Assembly (NCBI RefSeq): GCF_034424525.1
Contig: NZ_CP139979.1
Span: 1 to 64,000, forward strand
Length of the DNA stretch: 64,000 nt
Origin: Sphingobium yanoikuyae
GTDB taxonomy: Bacteria > Pseudomonadota > Alphaproteobacteria > Sphingomonadales > Sphingomonadaceae
Direction of reading: 5' to 3'
Below, one piece after another: positions 35,790 through 43,089 of this stretch. A program made the position numbers and the translations under genes. The notes beneath the pieces are model-generated. The model had not been told where the DNA came from, made no database searches, and worked only from the letters and a program-made list of their open reading frames with translations. The stretch's first letter is position 1. Every line of letters begins with the position of its first letter.

Positions 35790-37056
35790 ACCATCGTCAA
35801 AGACATTCCTGTTCTTGCAGGGGCCCCACGGTCCGTATTTCTGGATGTTGGCCAACGCGCTGCGAGATCGCGGTCATGCTGCATTACGGATCAACATAAA
35901 TGGCGGCGACAAGGTGGACTGGCCGGGCGAAGCCACGGACTATCGTGGGACGTTCCGGAACTGGCCGCTCTTCTTCGATGATTTCATCGTCAATCAGGGG
36001 GTCACTGACCTTATATTATACGGCGATTGCCGTCCCTATCACGCATCGGCACATGGCATGGCGCGGCTGCGCAACCTGCGTGTCCATGTCGTCGAAGAAG
36101 GCTATATCCGACCGGATTTCCTGACATTGCAGGATGACGGGGTGAACGGTAATTCAACCCTGCCGCTGGACCCTCAATGGTATCTGGATCAGGCGCGCAG
36201 CTTGCCCGATTATGATGCAACGTTGCCGCAAGTGCCCTCGACCTTTCGGGCGCGGGCGCGCAACACGATGCGCAATGGGCTCGCCTCTGCCTATATGCGC
36301 CCCTATTTCCCCTTTTACCGGACCCACAGGCCGCATAGCTTCCTGATGGAATCGGTGGCCTGGTGCCGCAAGCTGGTCATGCGACGTGGCGACGCGCAAC
36401 GATCGGAGGCCGCCTGGGAGAGGGTGAAGGATCAGCCCTATTTCACCCTGCCGCTGCAGTTGAATTCCGACTATCAGATTCGGGTTCATTCGCCTTTCGG
36501 CAATATGCGGGCGGCCCTGCGCTTCGTCATCAAGAGCTTCGCGCGACACGCGCCGGATCATGTCTCGCTGGTTGTGAAGCGCCATCCTCTCGATCCGGGG
36601 GTGGTGCCATGGCATCGGCTGACCCGTCGTCTGGCGGTTCAATATGGGGTGAAGGACAGGGTCATCTATCTGGCGGACTGGGACATTGCCGAGGTCGTCG
36701 AACGGTCGCTTGGTGTAGTCACGGTCAACAGCACGGTCGGGACCTTGGCGCTCAACAGTTCCCGATCGGTCGTGGTACTTGGTCATGCGGTCTACAAGGT
36801 TGCCGGCATGGTGCATACCGGAGGGCTAGACAGTTTCTGGGCCGCGCCTGCGCCGCCGGACATGGCGCTCTATTCCGCGTTCAAGCGGGTGCTTGCGGAC
36901 AAATGCCTGATCCGCGGTGGCTTGCTGTCGCGGGAGGGGCTGGAAATGCTGGTGACGAACGCCGCCGATCGGCTCTTGCGGCCGGAGCGGGAAGGCCGCA
37001 AGCATGCGGTGCGTCGTCAGCCCATTTTGAAGGCCGTGCGCGGGGATGCGGCCTGA
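35782..37056 (+). CDS. kpsS: Capsular polysaccharide Kdo transferase, KpsS-like
   Basis: KpsS adds the first Kdo to lyso-phosphatidylglycerol and works with KpsC. The 424-residue product has FLFLQGPHGPYFWMLANAL, NWPLFFDDFIVNQGVTDLILYGDCRPYH in pieces, VHVVEEGYIRPDFLTL, SLVVKRHPLDPG and GVVTVNSTVGTLAL, all typical of the family. It overlaps kpsC, so the pair is coupled. Together they imply a phospholipid-linked capsule with a Kdo linker. No Kdo synthesis genes (kdsB, kdsD types) lie in the window, so that supply must be elsewhere. Confidence 0.9.
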   Translation: MAEPSSKTFLFLQGPHGPYFWMLANALRDRGHAALRININGGDKVDWPGEATDYRGTFRNWPLFFDDFIVNQGVTDLILYGDCRPYHASAHGMARLRNLRVHVVEEGYIRPDFLTLQDDGVNGNSTLPLDPQWYLDQARSLPDYDATLPQVPSTFRARARNTMRNGLASAYMRPYFPFYRTHRPHSFLMESVAWCRKLVMRRGDAQRSEAAWERVKDQPYFTLPLQLNSDYQIRVHSPFGNMRAALRFVIKSFARHAPDHVSLVVKRHPLDPGVVPWHRLTRRLAVQYGVKDRVIYLADWDIAEVVERSLGVVTVNSTVGTLALNSSRSVVVLGHAVYKVAGMVHTGGLDSFWAAPAPPDMALYSAFKRVLADKCLIRGGLLSREGLEMLVTNAADRLLRPEREGRKHAVRRQPILKAVRGDAA

Positions 37057-37134
37057 TCGGCGGTGCCGGTTGTCGCTCCGGTTGATAGGATGTCGCCACG
37101 CGACGCAGCAGTTTGAAGGTTCTGGAAATAGCCG

Positions 37135-37827
37135 ATGATCAAGTTCGAGAATGTGAGAAAGATCTATGAAGGGCGGGGCTTTCATAACCTGGTCCTGTAT
37201 GATCTGAACTTCACGATCCCCAAGCGTGTCAGCCTGGGCATTTGTGGTGCCAATGGCGCGGGCAAGTCGACCTTGATGCGGTTGATTGCCGGCGCGGAAT
37301 CCCCCACGTCCGGGCGCGTGATCCGCAAGATGGCGACGAGTTGGCCGCTGGGCTATACTAGCGCGTTCCAGTCCAGCCTGAGCGGGGCCGACAATGTGCG
37401 CTTCATCGCCCGCATCTACGGTAAGGATGTGAAGGAACTTCAGGACTTCGTCGAGGAATTTGCGGAAATCGGCCCCTATTTCCGGCAGCCGACGAGCACC
37501 TATTCGGCCGGCATGGTCGCGCGCCTGGCCTTCGCGATTTCGCTGGCGATCCGGTTCGAATGTTATCTGATCGACGAAATCACGGCTGCGGGCGATGAAC
37601 GCTTCCGGGTGAAGTCGGAAAGGGCGCTTGAAGAACGGCGGAGTGAATCGGCGATCATCATGACCAGCCATGTTCCCGAAACCCTGCGTGCCTATTGCGA
37701 GACCGGTGCGGTGCTCTTCAACGGGGCGCTGACCTTCTACGATACGATCGACGAAGCGATCGACGTGCATATGTATTACCAGCGATCGTCACGCAATGAT
37801 CGGGCGGTTGCCGAGAAGCGGCGCTAG
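37135..37827 (+). CDS. kpsT: Capsule ABC transporter ATP-binding protein, KpsT-like
   Basis: The ATPase of the inner-membrane exporter for lipid-linked capsule. The 230-residue protein has Walker A GANGAGKST near residue 39, a signature TYSAGMVARLAFAISLA (TYSAGM in place of LSGGQ, as in this subfamily), and Walker B YLIDEITAAGDERF. The C-terminus HMYYQRSS is short, so there is no sugar-binding tail as in Wzt. Its permease, kpsM, lies 16 kb away at 53579. A strong terminator follows. Confidence 0.93.
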   Translation: MIKFENVRKIYEGRGFHNLVLYDLNFTIPKRVSLGICGANGAGKSTLMRLIAGAESPTSGRVIRKMATSWPLGYTSAFQSSLSGADNVRFIARIYGKDVKELQDFVEEFAEIGPYFRQPTSTYSAGMVARLAFAISLAIRFECYLIDEITAAGDERFRVKSERALEERRSESAIIMTSHVPETLRAYCETGAVLFNGALTFYDTIDEAIDVHMYYQRSSRNDRAVAEKRR

Positions 37828-37843
37828 GCTGAGCGCGAGCGGC

Positions 37844-37885
37844 AAAGGAAAGGGCGGCAACCACGCGGTTGCCGCCCTTTCCTTT
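37844..37885. terminator. Strong 19-bp hairpin after kpsT
   Basis: AAAGGAAAGGGCGGCAACC (37844-37862) and its perfect complement at 37867-37885 form a 19-bp stem with a 4-base loop, 17 bp after the kpsT stop. The right arm ends in CCCTTTCCTTT, a partial T-tract. The A-rich left arm would act the same way for transcripts arriving on the minus strand, so it may stop transcription from both sides. Confidence 0.8.
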
Positions 37886-37986
37886 GGCAGTCTTTCCAAA
37901 TCTGCTCGATTTCCTGATTGCCACCGCGAAGGGGCAATTTGGCCGCCTTCCCCTCGTCAAATATCTCGACGAGGGGTGATCGACGT

Positions 37987-39216
37987 TCAGGCCGGGCTAT
38001 GCTCCGGGATCAGACCGCTGATATGGAAAGCCAGGTTCCGGTAGTCGAGATTGCCAATCTCGTCGGAGGGGCGCCAGGTTTCGGATTCGAAATGCAGTGC
38101 AGTGCCTGCCTCGACACGTTCGATGGGGAGTCGGGTCTCGCCGGGCGGGATGGTGAGATCCTGCGCCTTGCCGCCGCCGAGCCGCAGCTTGGCCTGAATG
38201 TCCTTGGGACGGAAGTTCTGGATCAGAAGTGCGGCGCCACCGCTGCCGACTGGCTCGTTGAAGATCAGTGAGGTCGAGGCATTGGCCACGATATAATCGC
38301 CGTCCAGTTCTCCGCCCTCGATCACGGCATGCCGGCTGAGCCATTTCGCGCCCAGTGCTTCGTCCTTCGAGGCAACGACAAACTGGCCGATGGGATCGGG
38401 GAAGTCCGTGATTTCGACGTTGAAATGGGCGCGCTCGAAGCATTTCACCAGGAAGTCCTGCGACCAGCCGCTTTCGAACCAGCCATGCTTGTGAATGCAG
38501 TAGACCGACATCGGATCGAGGCGGAGCCCCCAGTGCGGCCACCAATGGGTGTTGATGGGTTCGCCGCAGGCCACGACCTTGCCGCCGGGGTTGAGCATGG
38601 ATGCGAGGCGCTCGATCAGCGTCCAGGGTTCCACCGCATGGTGAAGGCACTCGTAGAACAGGAACATGTCGACCGGGGCCGACGGCTGGTAGCTGTCGAA
38701 CGAGGCATGGACAGCATTGATGTCATAACCGTAGCGCAGCGAGCGATCATGGACCAGCGAGACGAAATCGCGGTTGATATCGACCGCTTCGACATCGAGG
38801 CCGAGATAAGCGCCCAGTTCGGATGAGAGGCCCCAGCCGCAACCCATGTCAACCAGTCGGGCACCACGCTTTGGTCGGGCGAGGCGCATGGCCGTGGCCA
38901 ACTGTACGATCTGCGTGGCCAGCATCCCCGGATCGCCGTGATTATAGGGGTTGCGGGCGCGCACATGGCTCGCCTTGTCGAAGATGGTGTGCTCGTTGAT
39001 GCTCTGGTCCAGCTCTCGACCGGACATTTCCTTGTAGAGCGCGATCTGGGCATCGTAATATTCGCGGGAGAACGGGTCCAAGCGCGTATCGACCCGAACC
39101 TTTGGCTGGTAGACGACACCACGCCAATATTCGTCCACGCGCGGATCACCGGGACCACCAAGGGAATCGATTGTGCTGACGAAATTGGGGAGGTCGTCAG
39201 GACCGAGGATACTCAT
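37987..39216 (-). CDS. SAM-dependent methyltransferase with C-terminal extension
   Basis: The 409-residue product has a class I methyltransferase core: GARLVDMGCGWGLSSELG (motif I, about residues 123-140), VEAVDINRDFVSL, VDMFLFYECLHHAVEPW and MLNPGGKVVACGEP. A family-specific C-terminal region of about 120 residues (ASTSLIFNEPVGSGGAALLI onward) looks like a beta-rich domain. The ATG at 39216 is chosen because GGAG precedes it by 6 bases; a TTG at 39228 is in frame but lacks such a site. The location suggests methylation of the surface polysaccharide or its precursor, but the acceptor is unknown. Confidence 0.8.
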   Translation of the reverse strand: MSILGPDDLPNFVSTIDSLGGPGDPRVDEYWRGVVYQPKVRVDTRLDPFSREYYDAQIALYKEMSGRELDQSINEHTIFDKASHVRARNPYNHGDPGMLATQIVQLATAMRLARPKRGARLVDMGCGWGLSSELGAYLGLDVEAVDINRDFVSLVHDRSLRYGYDINAVHASFDSYQPSAPVDMFLFYECLHHAVEPWTLIERLASMLNPGGKVVACGEPINTHWWPHWGLRLDPMSVYCIHKHGWFESGWSQDFLVKCFERAHFNVEITDFPDPIGQFVVASKDEALGAKWLSRHAVIEGGELDGDYIVANASTSLIFNEPVGSGGAALLIQNFRPKDIQAKLRLGGGKAQDLTIPPGETRLPIERVEAGTALHFESETWRPSDEIGNLDYRNLAFHISGLIPEHSPA

Positions 39217-39228
39217 GAACATCTCCAA

Positions 39229-39699
39229 AGATTATATTGTCAGCACCCATCGGACTCATGCCCGGACCAGCATGTCAGAATATTTGATCTTGTTGATTGT
39301 CGAGCCGGGCAAAAGCATGGATCACGCCGTTCGAAGCGCCTCCTGACCGCAAACGCCGCGAGGGCGAAGCGGGGCGCGATCTTTGCCGCGATTGAGAACG
39401 CCGATGGCGAACACGACAAAAAGCCAGTTCAGGGAAGGGTAGAAAGCGTATTTCCCCAAAGGACCTTGGCATGTTTCCATGGCATTTGCCTAACCCACTT
39501 CCGAGCGCGCTGCAATTGTCTAGCTTTATCATTGAGCGCTATTCGGGCGACATTGCGTGTAGAAAATATGATGTGCGGCTGGCACATCTTCATGCTTCAG
39601 CTGCTGCCAGCACATCCATGCTGCGAAAATGCGCGCGCCGTGTCCCGCGACAGTGGAAAGAAACAGGCGCGAGGCACGACACCAATGACGCGCCCGTTG
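39229..39699. other. 471-bp intergenic region without a recognised gene
   Basis: Both flanking genes are on the minus strand. The region is less GC-rich than its neighbours. Short open frames exist on both strands but none has a ribosome site with protein-like composition. A single GCGACAG followed by TGGAAAG occurs at 39647-39660, resembling the start of the GCGACAG repeats. It must hold the promoter for the methyltransferase gene; no confident promoter was identified. Confidence 0.5.
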
Positions 39700-40926
39700 T
39701 CAGACCAGCCGGAAACTGATGGCGACAGCGGCAAGGGTGACCAGAATCAACAAGGATCCGACCGCCAGCATGGTGGCGCGTTCCCAACTGAATTCGGTGC
39801 CGCCATGACCCTGGGCAAGCGCAAATTCCGCACGCGACTTGTTGAGGGCTGCTTCGGTCATCATCTGCTTCATTCGCAGGTCATCAAACAGATCGTTCAA
39901 TAACCGGCGTTCGGCGACGAGGAAGGGCTCGACTTGTGGCTGAAGCTCTATTGCGTGCCGAATGGACATCAATGCCTCTTCCCGTTCGTCTGCCATTTCC
40001 TGGAAATAGGACAGGGCAGCCCAGAGATGGGCATTGTGGTGATAGCGATCCACGATCGTCTTCATGAAGGCGACGGCATCCAGCGGAGCGCCGCTTTCGC
40101 GAAGCGTATGGCAGTAGGCTATGCCGATTTCCGGCCGATTTTCGACCTCATAGGAGCGCTTAAGCAATCTTCTAGCTGCGGGGAGTTGCCGCTTGGTCAG
40201 CGCGTCATTCCCCAGCACATAGAGTGCCGTTGCCGACAAATGCCTGTTCGCCCGAAAATGGCGATTTACGTCCAGGATAGTGCCTTCGCCCATGGCGATG
40301 ACCAAGGCCACAAGCGTACCGCTCTCTTCAAGCGAGTAACGTGCCGGGCTGCCGGTATGAGGCGTTTTGAAGACCGTCGCGCGGGAAAACAGAGTGCTGG
40401 CCTGCTGGAAGTTTTCAACCTGGGCCGGCACGCAGGGGTCATAGATCATGGTGATCTGGGCCTGGACCGGCTTCGCCAGGGCGCAGTCCACTGTCATGTC
40501 GGGTGACACCGCCAAGATGGTCACGTTGGAGAAGGCCGAAAACAGCCGCAATGCAGCAGTTGCTCCAGCTTCCGTCCCCAGGACGGTGACGCTCTGATAT
40601 TGGGGAATCTGATCGCAGACGGTCGCGATGGTCTCGGCCGTGAGGTCCGCATAGCCCATGTCGCTGGCTTGCTTTATGGCGAGAACATCGAAACCTTCGG
40701 TCCGCAGCCGATCTTCGTAATAGCCAAATCCGTTGACATCGCACAGGGCTGGCGGCGCGAACGTAACCGCCAACCGGTTGCTGGGCATGTCTCCACGGAT
40801 GAATTCGATAAGGCTGTTTTCATTCTGGAAGAGAATGGTGCGCCCCGCTGCCGGCGTCGGCTGCAGCGAGGTCTTTCTTGATCGAGCGGCCGGTCGCTCT
40901 GTCATCACCTTGTTCGCCATTGCCAT
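39700..40926 (-). CDS. Unrecognised protein: hydrolase-like domain, TPR-like helices, C-terminal anchor
   Basis: I do not recognise this 408-residue protein as a named family. Residues 30-215 read like an alpha/beta-hydrolase fold (LAVTFAPPA, FDVLAIKQASDMGY, VTVLGTEAGATAAL, VTILAVSPDM), but the nucleophile elbow is GTEAG at 117-121 with glutamate where serine is expected. Residues 220-340 are helical repeats resembling TPRs (ATALYVLGNDALTKRQLPAARRL, PEIGIAYCHTLRESGAPLDA in pieces). A single membrane helix (MLAVGSLLILVTLAAVAISF) ends the chain, so it is tail-anchored with the rest cytoplasmic. Its ATG at 40926 overlaps the stop of the pyruvyltransferase gene (TGATG), so the two are coupled. 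Confidence 0.75.
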   Translation of the reverse strand: MAMANKVMTERPAARSRKTSLQPTPAAGRTILFQNENSLIEFIRGDMPSNRLAVTFAPPALCDVNGFGYYEDRLRTEGFDVLAIKQASDMGYADLTAETIATVCDQIPQYQSVTVLGTEAGATAALRLFSAFSNVTILAVSPDMTVDCALAKPVQAQITMIYDPCVPAQVENFQQASTLFSRATVFKTPHTGSPARYSLEESGTLVALVIAMGEGTILDVNRHFRANRHLSATALYVLGNDALTKRQLPAARRLLKRSYEVENRPEIGIAYCHTLRESGAPLDAVAFMKTIVDRYHHNAHLWAALSYFQEMADEREEALMSIRHAIELQPQVEPFLVAERRLLNDLFDDLRMKQMMTEAALNKSRAEFALAQGHGGTEFSWERATMLAVGSLLILVTLAAVAISFRLV

Positions 40927-41984
40927 CAGGCTGCCTTGACCTTGTTGCGTTCGACATCGTCGCGGCGAAGGGCCCCGACATCATGCTGGAACTGGATGCC
41001 GGTAATTGCGGGGTGCTGCCAGATCGTCTTGCCCGGTTCGGCCGTAACAATCTGTCCCTTGACCGGAAAGGCGGCCATCAGCGCTTCTTCATCGATCGAG
41101 ACGGGCTTCCAGTGGCGATCAATCGCTTTCATCACGTCCTGCCAGTCACTTTCCTCGTCGCGCGGCTGAACATAGAGCGGCAGACGCGTACGGCCGATGC
41201 CGGTATAGAGGTCGCGGATACGCAGGTCGAGCCAGTCTGCGTTCAGCGGCTCGCCCCGGAATCCACGGCCAGGTTCGGTGCCTCGCGTGGCGAAATAGAG
41301 GCAGGGGATGCCATAGCTTTCCGCAACCACCATGCCGTGAAGGCTGGTCGACACAATCCGCTTGCAGGAGAGGATCTCGTCGAACTTGTCCTTGAGCCCT
41401 TCGGGATCGATGCTGGTCAGCGTGTTGATGATGCGAATGGACGAGCGCAGAGATTCAGGAATCCGAGCACGGATCACATGCTCCGCCGCGCCGGCATCCA
41501 GCGCGCGACCGTCAAGTTCGGACAGGTGCAGGATGACGCCAAGCTCGTGGGTCTTCTCCACCTTGGGATTGTAGAAGCGGGGCATCAGCCATACGGGATC
41601 GCCGAACGCCGTATTGGGGCCGCCGCCGAGCAATTTCTTGGACACCTTGCCGCGCGTTGCCGAGACATGCACCTTGGTACCGGGCGAAAAGTTGAACGGA
41701 ATGCGTTCGTTGGCAGGCGCGCCGGGGTTCTTCCACTGCGAGCTCCCCGTGCCCCAGAAGAAGATGGTGCCATTGTCGAAGCCGTGGCCAATGGTGCCAA
41801 CCGCGCCCAGCCGGATCGACTGCGACTTGGTGGGGATGCGCTGGATCGGCAGGCCGGACATAAGTGCGACCATGACGGGGCTGAGAGCATCGCCCCAGTT
41901 CAGATAATTCATATCCGTCGTCGCGCCGGCCCAGGACATGGGGAGGACGCCTTGCTGATCGACGACTTGTTGCAGTTCGTTCAA
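40926..41984 (-). CDS. Polysaccharide pyruvyl transferase family protein, paralogue 1
   Basis: Members of this family add pyruvate ketals to polysaccharide sugars using phosphoenolpyruvate, or act on related glycan substrates. The 352-residue product has NWGDALSPVMVALMSG, TIGHGFDNGTIFFWGTG, TRGKVSKKLLG, FGDPVWLMPRFY, LGVILHLSEL and the key SCKRIVSTSLHGMVVAESYGIPC in pieces. The start is set to TTG 41984: GGAG lies 8 bases before it and the paralogue at 45964-46986 aligns from the same point. It shares extended similarity with that paralogue, 4 kb away. Substrate unknown; position in the capsule locus suggests pyruvylation of the exported polymer. Confidence 0.85.
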   Translation of the reverse strand: MNELQQVVDQQGVLPMSWAGATTDMNYLNWGDALSPVMVALMSGLPIQRIPTKSQSIRLGAVGTIGHGFDNGTIFFWGTGSSQWKNPGAPANERIPFNFSPGTKVHVSATRGKVSKKLLGGGPNTAFGDPVWLMPRFYNPKVEKTHELGVILHLSELDGRALDAGAAEHVIRARIPESLRSSIRIINTLTSIDPEGLKDKFDEILSCKRIVSTSLHGMVVAESYGIPCLYFATRGTEPGRGFRGEPLNADWLDLRIRDLYTGIGRTRLPLYVQPRDEESDWQDVMKAIDRHWKPVSIDEEALMAAFPVKGQIVTAEPGKTIWQHPAITGIQFQHDVGALRRDDVERNKVKAA

Positions 41985-42151
41985 AGCTATTTCTCCATCA
42001 TCTTGGCGACGTTTGCGCCTTTTCGCGAATACTGCACATATGGCCGAAGTGTTTGTCCTGCTTGATTTTGACACCCCGCAGTGAAGCCATAAGCGAGTTA
42101 AAATGCCAAAGCTAGAGCGCTTCCAATTGGGAGCCATTTGGGAGGATGCGA

Positions 42152-43015
42152 TTGGGCTTGTCGCAAGCCCTTGCCGATAGAGCTATCTGCGGCCATCAGT
42201 GGTGGATGGATGGTGTCGTGCAGTCCGACGATTGGGAAAAGATCGGCGAGGGTGCCAGTGCCGAAGTGTGGGCGCTGGATGACAGGCGCGTGCTCAAGCT
42301 CTTTCGTGCAGACGTGAACGATGTTCCGATCGCCCTGGAACAGGCTGCAGGCCAGTGGGCGGATGCGCAGGGATTGGCGGTAGCGCGGCCGAGCGGCCGC
42401 ATCAGGCTGGATGGGCGAGAGGGGATCATGTTCGAGCGCGTCCATGGCATCGACATGCTGACGGCGATCCTGCGCAAGCCTTTCCGCATGTGGCGGCTGA
42501 TCGCCCGTATGGCACGCCTGCAAGCGCAAATGCATCGCATGCCGGGGAGCGAGATATTGCCACGGCAAATCGACGTATTGCGACACCGGATACAGCGATC
42601 GCAAGCCGGTGATGCGGCGATCCAGAAAGCCTGGCGGCTGGCCGAGATTCTGCCGACCGGGGATCGGTTGACCCATGGCGACTTCCATCCGGGCAACCTG
42701 TTGCTGGCCGAGCGTGGCATAGTTGTGATCGATTGGGCCCAGGCTTCCTCGGGCATGCCGGCCGCTGACGTCGCGCGCACCGAACTGCTGTTGCGATTTG
42801 CAGGGGCGGGACGCAAGGGAGCATCCCCGCTCGCGGCGCTCATCACGGCGCATTGGTATCGGCACTGCTATAAACGATACTCGGGCATGTCGACCGCGGC
42901 AATCAATGCCTGGCGATTGCCGGTGGCCGTTGCCTGGTATCGCGGGCAAGCAGGCTTGCCGCAGGAACGGCTGGCAAGATGGATAGGCCGGCTGGTGCAT
43001 GCGCAACCGCAATAG
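42152..43015 (+). CDS. APH-fold phosphotransferase
   Basis: A kinase-like protein of the aminoglycoside phosphotransferase/choline kinase superfamily. The nucleotide loop is EKIGEGASAEVWALDDRRVLKLFR in pieces, with the lysine of VLKLF. The catalytic loop is RLTHGDFHPGNLLL and the metal-binding motif IVVIDWAQASSG. These act on sugars or small molecules; antibiotic resistance is not implied. A TTG at 42152 has GGAGG 6 bases upstream and gives 287 residues; ATG 42206 gives 269 residues and would also contain the whole domain. It is divergent from paralogue 1 of the pyruvyl transferases and ends at a bidirectional terminator. A role in phosphorylating a capsule sugar is inference. Confidence 0.78.
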   Translation: MGLSQALADRAICGHQWWMDGVVQSDDWEKIGEGASAEVWALDDRRVLKLFRADVNDVPIALEQAAGQWADAQGLAVARPSGRIRLDGREGIMFERVHGIDMLTAILRKPFRMWRLIARMARLQAQMHRMPGSEILPRQIDVLRHRIQRSQAGDAAIQKAWRLAEILPTGDRLTHGDFHPGNLLLAERGIVVIDWAQASSGMPAADVARTELLLRFAGAGRKGASPLAALITAHWYRHCYKRYSGMSTAAINAWRLPVAVAWYRGQAGLPQERLARWIGRLVHAQPQ

Positions 43016-43055
43016 TCGGCGAATGTTGGCCGTCGGTCAGCTGTGCGCTTGTTCG

Positions 43056-43084
43056 TGGAGGGGCGAGCCTAGCTCGCCCCTCCA
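43056..43084. terminator. Bidirectional hairpin between kinase and glycosyltransferase genes
   Basis: TGGAGGGGCGAGC (43056-43068) pairs perfectly with GCTCGCCCCTCCA (43072-43084) across a 3-base loop. It lies 40 bp after the kinase stop (plus) and 5 bp after the stop of the 929-residue protein gene (minus), so it can serve both. Confidence 0.75.
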
Positions 43085-43089
43085 GCATC

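Noticed and set aside
39231..39236. TATAAT on the minus strand as a -10 box for the methyltransferase gene
   Set aside because: It would place the transcription start within the ribosome binding site, and no matching -35 element is seen.
42152..43015. Aminoglycoside resistance gene
   Set aside because: The APH fold is shared by many sugar, choline and protein-associated kinases; the capsule setting makes a resistance role unlikely.
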